The translations under genes were made by a program, and so were the position numbers. Below are positions 24,987 to 34,562 of a DNA stretch of 64,000 nucleotides, one piece after another (the first letter of the stretch is position 1; the number at the start of each line of letters is the position of its first letter). Below the pieces are notes generated by a model. It worked only from the letters and a program-made list of their open reading frames with translations, was not told where the DNA came from and made no database searches. Source of the stretch: Coprococcus comes ATCC 27758 (GTDB lineage: Bacteria; Bacillota; Clostridia; Lachnospirales; Lachnospiraceae); the NCBI RefSeq assembly GCF_025149785.1, contig NZ_CP102277.1:1674001-1738000 (forward strand), read 5' to 3'.

Positions 24987-25973
24987 TTACTGCTGACCAG
25001 ACGGGATTGCCTCGATCAATGATGTCATATCCTCATACAGAACCGGTTTTTCTGAGGCTCCCATAACAATCGATATGTATGGATTGTCACTGGAATCTTT
25101 TTCCATCAGAATCAGACAATATCCTGCTTCATCCGTTGTCCCGGTCTTCCCGCCTACGATCGTAACATTCTCCGGCACATCCACCTCTCCCTGCGCATAG
25201 AGATTGGTCGGTGTAAACAACACCTCCTGGCTGTTACCGTCCACATCTGTATAATATGCGGTATATGCTTCACTCTGTATGATATTTACAAAATCTTCAT
25301 GCTTTATGCACTCATTAAATATCAGATAAAGGTCATACGCTGTTGTATAATGATTGTCATCATGCAGTCCGTGCGGATTCATAAAATGAGTCCCGTTCGC
25401 CATCAATTCCTGGGCTCTGCGGTTCATCATATTAACAAACGCTTCTTCTGATCCACCTACATATTCCGCGATTGCAGTTGCTGCATCATTTCCAGAATAC
25501 AAAAGAAGAGCTCCCAAAAGATCCCTGAGTGTCCAGACTTCTCCTTTCGCAAGGCCGCACACCTGCGCATCCGCCGAAAAACTGGATGCATCTGCGTTTC
25601 CACTGATCGTCACCTGGTCATCCAAATTTGCATTCTCAATAGCGAGAAGTGCCGTCATGATCTTGGTTGTACTGGCAGGATACAGTCGTTCATGCGCTTT
25701 ATAAGAATATAATACACGTTCTCCTGTAAGATCAAATAATGCAGCACTGTGCAATTCATTATCTTCTGTATAGCCCTGTAACGCCACATCATTTTGTGCT
25801 ACACACAGCTCCTCTGCATAAAGCTTTCCCTGGTATAAATCCTGATTATAATTTTTAAGTTCATATGCTGTCACAGGTGTTGCTCCTTTTCCTCCGATGC
25901 AACCACCTGTAAACAGACTTATCGATGCCACACATACCAGTGCGGCACTTTTTGCTCTACTTATACATCTCAC
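24987..25973 (-). CDS. D-alanyl-D-alanine carboxypeptidase (PBP5-type), lipoprotein-like
   Basis: A 328-residue serine peptidase of the DacA family that trims the terminal D-Ala from peptidoglycan stem peptides. The N terminus has a signal with a lipobox-like SLFTGGC, suggesting lipid anchoring instead of the usual C-terminal amphipathic helix, which is absent. Catalytic motifs: STTK at residues 101-104 (LYPASTTKIM), SGN in LLLYSGNDAATAIAEY, and KTG in IVGGKTGTTDEAGY. The start is GTG at 25973, overlapping mgsA by 17 bp, so it depends on the rodA-mgsA transcript. Confidence 0.92.
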   Translation of the reverse strand: MRCISRAKSAALVCVASISLFTGGCIGGKGATPVTAYELKNYNQDLYQGKLYAEELCVAQNDVALQGYTEDNELHSAALFDLTGERVLYSYKAHERLYPASTTKIMTALLAIENANLDDQVTISGNADASSFSADAQVCGLAKGEVWTLRDLLGALLLYSGNDAATAIAEYVGGSEEAFVNMMNRRAQELMANGTHFMNPHGLHDDNHYTTAYDLYLIFNECIKHEDFVNIIQSEAYTAYYTDVDGNSQEVLFTPTNLYAQGEVDVPENVTIVGGKTGTTDEAGYCLILMEKDSSDNPYISIVMGASEKPVLYEDMTSLIEAIPSGQQ

Positions 25974-26352
25974 GCCAATCCAAGTCTCCTCTGTCTAATG
26001 CAAGTATAATGATTTCTGCCGTTGCAAGATTGGTAGCCATCGGGATGTTGTGCATGTCACAAAGACGAATGACATCATTTACATCCGGTTCATGTGGCTT
26101 TGGATTCTGTGGATCCCGAAGAAAGATCAGAGCATCAATTCCATTCTGTGCAATCTGCGCACCGAGCTGTTGTTTGCCGCCCAGCGGTCCCGCAAGATAT
26201 TTGTGAATAGAAAGATTAGTAACTTCTTCGATCAGCCGGCCGGTTGTACCGGTCGCATACAACTCATGCTTGCTCAAAATCCCACGATATGCAATACAGA
26301 AATTCTGCATCAGTGTTTTCTTAGAGTCATGCGCAATAAGTCCGATATTCAT
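25957..26352 (-). CDS. mgsA: Methylglyoxal synthase
   Basis: A 131-residue enzyme converting dihydroxyacetone phosphate to methylglyoxal and phosphate, a bypass of lower glycolysis. Seen are NIGLIAHDSKKTLM, the phosphate-binding YATGTTGRLIEE, the LAGPLGGKQQLGAQIAQN loop, DALIFLRDPQNPKPHEPDV with the catalytic Asp, and HNIPMATNLATAE. Length is typical. Positioned 14 bp after rodA and overlapping the carboxypeptidase; this order is common in Clostridia. Confidence 0.96.
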   Translation of the reverse strand: MNIGLIAHDSKKTLMQNFCIAYRGILSKHELYATGTTGRLIEEVTNLSIHKYLAGPLGGKQQLGAQIAQNGIDALIFLRDPQNPKPHEPDVNDVIRLCDMHNIPMATNLATAEIIILALDRGDLDWREMYK

Positions 26353-26366
26353 TTTCTCAGCTCCTT

Positions 26367-27491
26367 TTACTGATATTTTTTAGGCTGAAGCCCTATATTT
26401 AATACAATGCCAATTCCCATATATAAGCTGATAAGCGAAGTCAGTCCGTAACTAACAAACGGAAGGGGAATTCCTGTATTTGGTAAGATCCCTGTTGCCA
26501 CGCCGATATTGATAAACGACTGAAATCCTATCTGCGCGGCTACACCGCAGCAAATAATCCGCCCCGCCAGATCTTGTGCCCTGAGTCCTATCAATATGCA
26601 TTGTACTACAATCAATAATAACAGACCAATCACGATACAGCAACCCACAAAACCTAATTCTTCACCTACAATTGCAAAAATAAAGTCTGTCTGTGGCTCA
26701 GAAATAAAATTTCCGTTCTTCACAGATGTGGTTGTATTATTATTCAGTCCTTTACCGGTAAGCTGTCCGGAACCAATCGCCATAATTGCATTATTCTGCT
26801 GGTAAGCTTCATCACTTGCATATTTCTGCGGTTCCAGCCATGCCAGAATACGCTTTTGCTGATAATCGTGCAGAAATGGCTGATTTGGCTGTACAACAAT
26901 ACTGATAAAAATAATCGTAACCGGAACCAGAATCGCAATCAGGGTTCCGATAAATCGATAACTCAGTCCCGCCAGATACATCATAGCACAAAAAACAAGC
27001 GCTATGGATAAGGTTGTTGAAAGGTCTGGCTGAAGAACGATCAGGATCAGTGTTGGTGCAATCAGTCCTACTGCTTTCAGGATGGTTGCAGCACTGTTCA
27101 GATCATCCTCATGATTCATCAGAAATTTTGCAAAGAATAAGACAACCAGTATTTTGCTGAGCTCTGATGGCTGAAAATTCGTCACTCCGATATCGATCCA
27201 CCGCTGTGCACCATTTACATTGGTTCCAAACAGCTTTACACATACCAGTGCAATGATATTGATCCCGTATAAAATCCAGTAAAAGTTCAGAAGCCATACA
27301 TAGTCTATCATCGAAAGAATGATCATCAGGATCACTCCGGCGACAAGTCCTATGATCTGTCTTCCCTGTACTGCCTGCTTTGCACTTCCGATTACCATAA
27401 CTCCAATAATCGATATAGCAATAACAGAAATGACCAGACCGAATTTCACATCTTTTAAATGATAAGGTTTTGTCTTTTTTGGTAATCTCAC
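26367..27491 (-). CDS. rodA: RodA-type peptidoglycan glycosyltransferase (SEDS)
   Basis: A 374-residue SEDS-family polymerase that builds glycan strands with PBP2 during elongation. About ten hydrophobic segments are visible, with the family marks NVNGAQRWIDIGVTNFQPSE early, the QPDLSTTLSIALVF motif holding the catalytic Asp, GSGQLTGKGLNN and QTDFIFAIVGEELGF. Short N terminus (KKTKPYHLKDVKFG), compared with FtsW. Its start overlaps minE by 4 bases. The cognate PBP2 gene lies three genes upstream in the same transcription unit. Confidence 0.94.
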   Translation of the reverse strand: MRLPKKTKPYHLKDVKFGLVISVIAISIIGVMVIGSAKQAVQGRQIIGLVAGVILMIILSMIDYVWLLNFYWILYGINIIALVCVKLFGTNVNGAQRWIDIGVTNFQPSELSKILVVLFFAKFLMNHEDDLNSAATILKAVGLIAPTLILIVLQPDLSTTLSIALVFCAMMYLAGLSYRFIGTLIAILVPVTIIFISIVVQPNQPFLHDYQQKRILAWLEPQKYASDEAYQQNNAIMAIGSGQLTGKGLNNNTTTSVKNGNFISEPQTDFIFAIVGEELGFVGCCIVIGLLLLIVVQCILIGLRAQDLAGRIICCGVAAQIGFQSFINIGVATGILPNTGIPLPFVSYGLTSLISLYMGIGIVLNIGLQPKKYQ

Positions 27492-27718
27492 GATTTTTCT
27501 CCTGTCAAGTTGATTCTAATCTGTGAACGTGTTATTTCCACTTTAAAATTATCTTCGGTTATCTTCATGTATTTTCCGATTGTGTGGTATAATTCTCCGC
27601 ACAAAAGTTCATAAGTATCTGGCTGACACTGCACCCGGTCCGAAACAAGAAGGCTTTTCAAACGTTCTTTTGCAATGCGGACAGATGAATGGTGCATACC
27701 TCTTTCAAATACATGCAT
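27488..27718 (-). CDS. minE: MinE division-site topological specificity factor
   Basis: A 76-residue MinE homologue. The N-terminal part (SSVRIAKERLKSLLVSDRVQ) corresponds to the MinD-binding region and the rest to the topological domain (ELYHTIGKYMKITEDNFKVE). Sequence identity to model MinE is limited; the position directly after minD and the length support the call. MinE stimulates MinD ATPase activity to keep MinCD from mid-cell. It overlaps rodA by 4 bases. Confidence 0.88.
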   Translation of the reverse strand: MHVFERGMHHSSVRIAKERLKSLLVSDRVQCQPDTYELLCGELYHTIGKYMKITEDNFKVEITRSQIRINLTGEKS

Positions 27719-27729
27719 GATACATCCTC

Positions 27730-28521
27730 CTAATTTCTTTTAAACATATGGGAAAGTTTGTAAAACAAACTTTCCTGTTTATCCAGATCGAGAAATGGCA
27801 CTTCTTCACCGGTTATACGCCGGCAGATATTGGTATATGCTTTTCCTGCCAGCGAATCCATATCTACAACCGCCTCTCCCTGGTTCGTTCCGATCACGAC
27901 CTGTTCATCATCCGGAATTGCTCCGATCAGATCGATAGGAAGAATCTCTGTCACATCTTCTACTGACATCATCTCTCCTCTTTTCACCATATCCATCCTG
28001 ATACGGTTAATAATAAGATTCAGTTTTTTCATGTGATTCTGCTCCAGCAGCCCAATGATGCGGTCAGCATCACGAATGGAGGATACTTCTGGCGTTGTCA
28101 CAACAAATGCTCTGTCAGCTCCGGCAATCGCATTCTGGAATCCCTGCTCAATCCCTGCCGGACAATCCAGTAAAACGTAATCAAATTCATCTCGAAGCTC
28201 ATTTGTAAGCTTGATCATCTGCTCCGGTGTGATCGCTGACTTATCCTTTGTCTGTGCCGATGGCAGCAGATACAGATTTTCATGACGCTTATCACTGATC
28301 ATCGCCTGCTTCAAACGACAGCCACCTTCGATCACGTCGACCAGATTATATACGATCCGGTTTTCAAGTCCCATGACAACATCCAGATTCCGAAGCCCCA
28401 GATCCGTATCGATCACCAGTACCTTTTTTCCGAGCCTTGAAAGTCCGGCACCTATATTTGCTGTCGTTGTTGTTTTTCCGACACCGCCTTTTCCCGATGT
28501 CACTACAATAATTTCACCCAT
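27730..28521 (-). CDS. minD: MinD septum-site ATPase
   Basis: A 263-residue ParA/MinD-family ATPase. Deviant Walker A is VTSGKGGVGKTTTTANIGAG, switch I region VIDTDLGLRNLDVVMGLENR, and Walker B YVLLDCPAGIEQGFQNAI. The C-terminal membrane-targeting amphipathic helix is SLFYKLSHMFKRN. MinD recruits MinC to the membrane and oscillates or polarises with MinE. It lies 13 bp after minC and 11 bp before minE. Confidence 0.97.
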   Translation of the reverse strand: MGEIIVVTSGKGGVGKTTTTANIGAGLSRLGKKVLVIDTDLGLRNLDVVMGLENRIVYNLVDVIEGGCRLKQAMISDKRHENLYLLPSAQTKDKSAITPEQMIKLTNELRDEFDYVLLDCPAGIEQGFQNAIAGADRAFVVTTPEVSSIRDADRIIGLLEQNHMKKLNLIINRIRMDMVKRGEMMSVEDVTEILPIDLIGAIPDDEQVVIGTNQGEAVVDMDSLAGKAYTNICRRITGEEVPFLDLDKQESLFYKLSHMFKRN

Positions 28522-28534
28522 TTTTCAGATCCTC

Positions 28535-29179
28535 CTACCACTCTAAATTCTCCAGTGGATCGATATAAATGCGCTTGCCGTCAAGACGGGCGATACTTGG
28601 TCTTACGGTTTCGTCTTGAAGATATGTATGTGTTGATACAATATCTGCAATCTTCATTACATGCGGTCTCATCGACAACGCCGTAATAAACGCATTCCGA
28701 TCTCCTGTTGCCCCGGCATGTACCGTTCCCCTTACCGCACCCAGCACAACAATATTGCCCTTGGATACTACGGTTGCACCAAACTCTACATCGCCAAGTA
28801 TAATAATACTCTGTTCTGTCTCCAGTACCTGCCTTTGTCTGAGCGTACCTTTGTAGAACTGACCTTCTTTTCTGGTTAAACTGTTAAGAGAGTCTTCTAC
28901 TACTTTTTTGTATAATCTTTCTGTATTTTCATTAGCATCAAAAATACAGACAATATGGATATGAGCGACATCAGTGATCAGACCAATGACCTCTTCTTCC
29001 TGTGGTTTTGTAAGAATCCGCCCTTCAAACGTAACCGCCATGGTCGCATCTTTGAAAAAGCGGGCAGATTCGGTAAATTTTTCTCTCAATTCCTTCAGAA
29101 TCTCTGTATACTCTGCATCAGGATCCATATGAACAATCAGACCGTATTTATTACTTTTAATGATGACTTTCTGTTTCAT
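28535..29179 (-). CDS. minC: MinC septum-site FtsZ inhibitor
   Basis: A 214-residue MinC. The N-terminal ~100 residues are the FtsZ-inhibitory domain (MKQKVIIKSNKYGLIVHMDP); the C-terminal beta-helix has VLETEQSIIILGDVEFGATV, KGNIVVLGAVRGTVHAGATG and PHVMKIADI, which dimerises and binds MinD. The reading frame extends 20 codons upstream, but GAGGGGG 9-14 bases before ATG 29179 supports the shorter start. It follows PBP2 by 19 bp and leads minD. Confidence 0.95.
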   Translation of the reverse strand: MKQKVIIKSNKYGLIVHMDPDAEYTEILKELREKFTESARFFKDATMAVTFEGRILTKPQEEEVIGLITDVAHIHIVCIFDANENTERLYKKVVEDSLNSLTRKEGQFYKGTLRQRQVLETEQSIIILGDVEFGATVVSKGNIVVLGAVRGTVHAGATGDRNAFITALSMRPHVMKIADIVSTHTYLQDETVRPSIARLDGKRIYIDPLENLEW

Positions 29180-29198
29180 ACCTGTGATCCCCCTCAAT

Positions 29199-32108
29199 CT
29201 AGTCTCCATGTGTCGATGATGAACCTGCTGCCGATGCATGCCCTGTGATCAGCTCATCACGGCTTGTCTCTCCATAATAATAGCGCATCAGGTCTCTTCC
29301 AATCTCTGACGGATATAAAGATTCATAACCATTTTTGATACGGATCGCAAATGCGACTTCTGGATCGTCACTTGGCGCATAGCCAACAAACAGACCGTGA
29401 TCCGGATGTGTAGTACTCTGCTGTGCCGTACCGGTTTTACCTGACATTGTAATATTTCCCAGCGAAGAATATGTACTGTTGCTGGTAACAACTGCCCGCA
29501 TTCCCGACTGAACAGCATCCCATGTATTTCCGGAAACACCCTCTATCTGGTTCAGCACATCCGGTTCGTAAGTTTTTGTTACCTTACCATCCTTATTTTC
29601 CACATGATCCAGAAGGGAAAGATTATAAACAGTTCCTCTGTTTGCAATTGCTGTAACATATCTTGCAAGCTGAGTTGTCGTATAGTTATTAGTACCCTGA
29701 CCGATTGCAGAACGTACAGAGTCCTGATCAGATACCTGAGGTGACGATTCCGGAATTTCGATTCCTGTTGTCTGGTTCAGTCCAAACATAGTCGCATATT
29801 TCAGAAGCGTCTCACATCCCTGGTTAGAAGAATATCCCGACTCGCTGCTCTTTGCATTACTGAGCATCTGGTTTGTAAGTCCCAGACGGTATCCAACTTC
29901 ATAGAAGAACATATTGCAGGAATGCTGGATCGCACTCGTCACATTCAGACTTCCATGCGACCCCGGATAAATCCAGCATCGTGGACTCGGTGAAATTTTC
30001 TCATAGAGTCCGCCGCAGCTGATATACGTACTGGTATCAATGACATCTTCTGTCAGTCCGGCAACAGCAACCAGTGGTTTGTAAGTAGATCCCGGTGCCG
30101 TCTTCTCCTGCGTCGCATTATTATATAACGGTGCTGACTGATCATTTAAAAGCTTTGTATAATAGCCTGAATCCATGGTATTTGCAAGCCGGTTATTATC
30201 ATATCCCGGATAGGATACACAGGCAAGAAGCTGTCCGGTCTTCGTGTCAGTTACTACGACCGATCCGGTAGATGGTTCCAGTCCAAGCTGTCCCGGTGTG
30301 ATTTCCAGATCTTCAATCTTGGAATACATGAAATCATAGGCGGTCATTGTACCATCCGCAAGCTTATTATAAACATCTGCATCATAATCTAGAATTCCCT
30401 GCTCATAAAGCATCATACCAATCTGGCTTCCTGTGATTTCTTCATTGCGTATCATATACTTGTAGATCAGTTTGTCAAATCCGGAATTCTTAGGAAGATT
30501 TGCACTGATATACGCCAGAATCCCCTGATATACTTCATTCTGATCCGAATACTCACTGTCACTGTTCATATAATCAGTCAGTTTTGATGTATCGATCCAG
30601 TTCTTGGAGATCGCATAATTCAGATAAGTATAGAGACTGATGCTCTCATCATTTTCCCACGCAATATATGTAGAATCATTGGTATCAATCGAATCTTTCT
30701 GAATGATTGCTGCATTCTGGGTAAGTACAGTACTGATAATATAACTGAGATATGCCTGCATATCCTCATCACAGTCTTTATATGCCGGCGCACCTGAATC
30801 ACTCAGCTGTGCCATCACATCTGCAAGCACTGCCTCCTTTTTGGAGGAAAATGACGCATACACACTTTTCTCAGTCTCCCCGGCATCCGCAGCCTCAAAA
30901 TGTCCCACATTCAGAATCTCATTGGAAATAAATGCATTGTAAACATCACCAATCGGTATCTTCACATCACTTCCCTCTTCTGCCTGTGTACGGTCATAGG
31001 TCAGAGACGTAGTCAGATTGGAAAGGATGATTCCGGCAAGCTTTTCTTCCAGGAGATCATAAGCTGCCTTTTGCAGATTGGCATCAATAGAAAGATAGAC
31101 ATCATTTCCTGCTTTTGCCTTTTTCCCCTGCTTGGACTCAATGACCTTTCCCACACTGTTAACATAAAGTTTGATTTCACCTTTTTCACCTTGAAGTGTT
31201 TTATCCAGTGTCTGCTCCAGCCCTGCTTTTCCAACCACATCCGTAAGAGAATACGAGTCCGACTCCTTTTCATCCAACGCATCATATTCATCTTGTGAAA
31301 TTACGCCCGTATAACCAAGAATAGACGCAAAATATTTGCTGTCCGGGTAATAACGGATTGAATCCTCTTCAATATTAACTCCCTGAAGAGTATCCAGGTT
31401 CTCCATAATAGCAGCTGTTGTACTTTCACTGACATCACTTGCAATCGTTGTAGCCACATACTTCTGATAGCGATTCAGTCCCATGGAATACCGGATTGTT
31501 ACCAGCTTTAGGATTTCTTCTTTGGACAGCTTCTGTTCGTCCAGCCCATAACCGTAGGTATCATCTGTACAGAGATAATGCATCAGATCTGCCGCACTGT
31601 ATGCCTTCTGCTTGTTACTGAGCTTATCAATGGTTGCTTTTCCAAACACATCCGCAAGGAACCGCAGACGCTGCACCTCGCTTGTCATGGAATAAGCATA
31701 TTCTCCATTATCATTGAGAATAATTTTGAAATCATTGACAATAGAATCTCCATTCGATTCAACAATACTGATCACTTTCTCAATTGTCGCATTGATGATT
31801 TTATTTTTCTCTTTGACCGTATCATAGTCACCGTTGTCTTCAATCGTGACGGAATATGCGAGCTTGTTATCTGCCAGAACCACTCCGTTCCGGTCCAGGA
31901 TACGACCTCTGGTTCCCTGTACCTCTTTTGTTTTCTGGATCTGAAGCTTATAGTCATCCAGATATGCCTGTCCGTTTACGATCTGTAAAACAAACACACG
32001 CTGTATCAAAATTGTAGAAAGCACAATAAACACAAGCATCAGCACAAACACTCTAGATTTTACCAAGTCGATAAACCATCTTTTCAGACGATCCAATAAA
32101 TCAAACAA
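29199..32108 (-). CDS. Penicillin-binding protein 2 (elongation class B PBP)
   Basis: About 969 residues, long for a PBP2 (usually 600-750). A short cytoplasmic tail and one membrane anchor (VFVLMLVFIVLSTILIQRVF) are followed by the dimerisation domain (RGRILDRNGVVLADNKLAYS). A ~250-residue Lachnospiraceae-style insertion precedes the transpeptidase domain, whose motifs are STYK (TAPGSTYKPLVAVAGL), SCN (IQHSCNMFFYEVGY) and KTG (MSGKTGTAQQS). It cross-links glycan made by RodA in the elongasome. AAAAGGAG points to TTG 32108 as start, overlapping mreD by 8 bases; a GTG at 32120 lies inside the ribosome site. Confidence 0.93.
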   Translation of the reverse strand: MFDLLDRLKRWFIDLVKSRVFVLMLVFIVLSTILIQRVFVLQIVNGQAYLDDYKLQIQKTKEVQGTRGRILDRNGVVLADNKLAYSVTIEDNGDYDTVKEKNKIINATIEKVISIVESNGDSIVNDFKIILNDNGEYAYSMTSEVQRLRFLADVFGKATIDKLSNKQKAYSAADLMHYLCTDDTYGYGLDEQKLSKEEILKLVTIRYSMGLNRYQKYVATTIASDVSESTTAAIMENLDTLQGVNIEEDSIRYYPDSKYFASILGYTGVISQDEYDALDEKESDSYSLTDVVGKAGLEQTLDKTLQGEKGEIKLYVNSVGKVIESKQGKKAKAGNDVYLSIDANLQKAAYDLLEEKLAGIILSNLTTSLTYDRTQAEEGSDVKIPIGDVYNAFISNEILNVGHFEAADAGETEKSVYASFSSKKEAVLADVMAQLSDSGAPAYKDCDEDMQAYLSYIISTVLTQNAAIIQKDSIDTNDSTYIAWENDESISLYTYLNYAISKNWIDTSKLTDYMNSDSEYSDQNEVYQGILAYISANLPKNSGFDKLIYKYMIRNEEITGSQIGMMLYEQGILDYDADVYNKLADGTMTAYDFMYSKIEDLEITPGQLGLEPSTGSVVVTDTKTGQLLACVSYPGYDNNRLANTMDSGYYTKLLNDQSAPLYNNATQEKTAPGSTYKPLVAVAGLTEDVIDTSTYISCGGLYEKISPSPRCWIYPGSHGSLNVTSAIQHSCNMFFYEVGYRLGLTNQMLSNAKSSESGYSSNQGCETLLKYATMFGLNQTTGIEIPESSPQVSDQDSVRSAIGQGTNNYTTTQLARYVTAIANRGTVYNLSLLDHVENKDGKVTKTYEPDVLNQIEGVSGNTWDAVQSGMRAVVTSNSTYSSLGNITMSGKTGTAQQSTTHPDHGLFVGYAPSDDPEVAFAIRIKNGYESLYPSEIGRDLMRYYYGETSRDELITGHASAAGSSSTHGD

Positions 32109-32628
32109 ATCTGCTAGCACTCCTTTTTTCTTCTTCTTCAAGTCTTCGGTTAATATGCAGAATGATCTGATACAGAACAAGTGTAACCAGAATCGTGTAA
32201 ACCAGTTCCGGCATGATCACATGTCTCAGATAATGCAAAAAATGGAAATCACTTTTTAACATGAATAAAAGGACATAAATCACCATACCATATAGAAACT
32301 CGCTGCCGGCAATAAGTGCCAACGGGAGTTTGATGTCTTCGTCATAAAATACTCTCTGGAAAAATCCGTTACCATATCCGATCAGCATATAGATCAGCGC
32401 ATAAAATCCAAGCAGATTTCCACCTAGTATATCTTTTAAAAGTCCACAGAAAAAGCCGATGATCATTCCTTCTTTTTGTCCCCTCATAAATCCAAATGAG
32501 GACGTCACGATAATCAGGAGATTCGGAATAATCGAGACAAACGCCAGCTTTTGAAACACCGTTGTCTCCAGAAGAAAACAGACAGTGATCAACACAGCAC
32601 AGATCAGGATCCTTTTAATCTTTTTCAT
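32101..32628 (-). CDS. mreD: MreD rod-shape protein
   Basis: A 175-residue hydrophobic protein with five to six membrane segments (RILICAVLITVCFLLETTVF, then LAFVSIIPNLLIIVTSSFGF). GMIIGFFCGLLKDILGGNLL is the family mark. MreD works with MreC to connect MreB filaments to RodA-PBP2. Located between mreC (2-bp gap) and PBP2 (8-bp overlap), exactly as in conserved mreBCD-pbpA operons. Confidence 0.92.
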   Translation of the reverse strand: MKKIKRILICAVLITVCFLLETTVFQKLAFVSIIPNLLIIVTSSFGFMRGQKEGMIIGFFCGLLKDILGGNLLGFYALIYMLIGYGNGFFQRVFYDEDIKLPLALIAGSEFLYGMVIYVLLFMLKSDFHFLHYLRHVIMPELVYTILVTLVLYQIILHINRRLEEEEKRSASRFV

Positions 32629-32630
32629 GT

Positions 32631-33518
32631 CTATTCGCCTCCGTTATCGCTTCCACTTTCACCTTTTCCATCGATCAGATCCTGCTTTGTTGTTGTAATA
32701 ACAAGAACTTCCTGTAATTCCTTAAAATCCGTAGCAGGAATGATATATCCGGATCTTGTCAGGTTATTGGAATCTACATTTACCTCTGAAATATATCCAA
32801 CCAGAAGTCCCTGCAAATATTTGCTGCTGATATTCGATGTTACAACCTGTTCTCCGACCGCCACTTCATTTTCATTATTGGCAAGCTGTTCAAATTTTAA
32901 AAGTCCGTCCTGCACCGTCTGCAGATCTCCGCTTACAATACATTTGTCAAAGGTTGTCAGGATCATGGCACTTACATTTTTATCATCGATAATCGAACTT
33001 ACTGTTGCCCAGTTCGGTCCGACTTCTGTGACGATCCCAACCAGTCCGGTTCCAGATAGGACATTCATATCTTCCCTGATCCCATCATTGCTTCCCTTAT
33101 CAATCGTAAATTTCGAAAACCAGTTGCTATTCTCGCTGGCGATTACATTCGCAGCAACTTTCGGATAATCCGCTGTATTCTGATCCATCTTATATAGTTC
33201 TTTATATCTTTCCAGCGTTGCTGAATTCTGCTGCAATCGGTTATTCTCAGTCGTCATCTCTTCCAGGCGGGATTTCAGTTCTTTGTTTTCTTTTTTTATT
33301 TCCTGAAGTGTTGCAAAATTCTCTGAAACATCGCCGATCCACATCCCGACACGGTTGATTCCTTTCTGCATCGGCACGATCGTGTAACCTGCTGCCCAGG
33401 AAAGCGGTCCTTTCCCGGACTCTGCAAATCCGGAAAGTCCCATCAATACAATACATATGATAGCAAGGATCAGCAACCAGTATTTATTTGATGTTGAAAA
33501 TTGATTCTTTCTTTTCAT
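32631..33518 (-). CDS. mreC: MreC rod-shape protein
   Basis: A 295-residue protein with one N-terminal membrane segment (YWLLILAIICIVLMGLSGFA), a coiled coil at ~65-105 (EIKKENKELKSRLEEMTTEN) and a C-terminal double beta-barrel region (SGTGLVGIVTEVGPNWATVS, VTSNISSKYLQGLLVGYI). It activates PBP2-RodA at the outer face of the membrane. It starts right at the mreB stop, with no gap. Confidence 0.94.
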   Translation of the reverse strand: MKRKNQFSTSNKYWLLILAIICIVLMGLSGFAESGKGPLSWAAGYTIVPMQKGINRVGMWIGDVSENFATLQEIKKENKELKSRLEEMTTENNRLQQNSATLERYKELYKMDQNTADYPKVAANVIASENSNWFSKFTIDKGSNDGIREDMNVLSGTGLVGIVTEVGPNWATVSSIIDDKNVSAMILTTFDKCIVSGDLQTVQDGLLKFEQLANNENEVAVGEQVVTSNISSKYLQGLLVGYISEVNVDSNNLTRSGYIIPATDFKELQEVLVITTTKQDLIDGKGESGSDNGGE

Positions 33519-34541
33519 CTATCTTATCCACCTATAATTTTCATCCAACATTGAGTACGAAAGTTTTTTAAGTTCTTTTGAATTGATCATCCGTCGCAGC
33601 CCTTCTACTGCACACAGATCCGGCTTAGCAGCCACATGCACCGGATATCCAGTCACAGCTTCTATGTACCGGTCAAGCCCCGGTAGCCTGGAAACACCAC
33701 CCGTCAGACAGATTCCATTCTTTCTGATTGAACGGGCTACCTCCGGTGGGGTCCGTTCAATCAACTGACCAATCTGCGAAGTACAGGTTTCCAGAGATTC
33801 TTTCATCGCAGCCCGTACCGCACTGCTTGGGATTTCCTGGTATCTTGGTACACCAACAACCAGATTACGTCCGGCAACCACCATGGAAGCTTTTCCGTTT
33901 CCGCCAAGCACTCCAAAACGTTTTCTGAGAGCCTCGGCTGTCTGTCTTCCGATCAGAAAATCATAATTCCGGCGGACCATATTCTGAACTGCCACATCAA
34001 ATGTCATACCACCAATCTTAAGCATTTTATTAAGTACCATGCCACCTGAACCTACTACAGATAATTCGGTTGTAGCCGCACCAAAATCAACGATCAGCAT
34101 CCCTTTTGTCTTCCGGACATCAATTCCCATTCCGATACACTGCGCAACACCGCGTTCTACAATACTCACTTCTTTTGCTTTCGCCGTTGAATGAACAACC
34201 AGATCAAAAAACGCCCGTTTTTCAACTTCTGTGACATCCGTAGGTACTGCGATCAGATATTCTGATCCTCTTGTAAAACGGCGCTCTTTCTTCAGCAGAT
34301 TCTGAAGAAGATACTGCATATCCGTAAATCTGCTGATTACACCTTCTTTCATCGGAAACACCACTTCAATATTTCCCGGTGTTCTCTCGAACATCGCATA
34401 TGCTTCATCGCCGACAGCCAAGATCTCTTTTCCGTCCACAATAGCAATTACATTCTTCTCTTTCCACGTACTGTCCTGCTTTTTATCATACACCTTGATC
34501 TCATAAGTCCCGAGATCAAGACCGTAAATATTTCGCGCCAT
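33519..34541 (-). CDS. mreB: MreB/Mbl actin-like cytoskeletal protein
   Basis: A 340-residue actin homologue. Nucleotide-binding motifs: phosphate 1 NIYGLDLGTYEIKVYD, connect 1 region ERGVAQCIGMGIDV, phosphate 2 MLIVDFGAATTELSV, and adenosine motif CLTGGVSRLPGLDRYI. The amphipathic membrane-binding N-terminal helix seen in Gram-negative MreB is minimal. Directs elongation of the sidewall. First gene of mreBCD-PBP2-minCDE-rodA, preceded by radC with a 21-bp gap. Confidence 0.95.
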   Translation of the reverse strand: MARNIYGLDLGTYEIKVYDKKQDSTWKEKNVIAIVDGKEILAVGDEAYAMFERTPGNIEVVFPMKEGVISRFTDMQYLLQNLLKKERRFTRGSEYLIAVPTDVTEVEKRAFFDLVVHSTAKAKEVSIVERGVAQCIGMGIDVRKTKGMLIVDFGAATTELSVVGSGGMVLNKMLKIGGMTFDVAVQNMVRRNYDFLIGRQTAEALRKRFGVLGGNGKASMVVAGRNLVVGVPRYQEIPSSAVRAAMKESLETCTSQIGQLIERTPPEVARSIRKNGICLTGGVSRLPGLDRYIEAVTGYPVHVAAKPDLCAVEGLRRMINSKELKKLSYSMLDENYRWIR

Positions 34542-34562
34542 AATCTAAAGTTCCTTTCCATA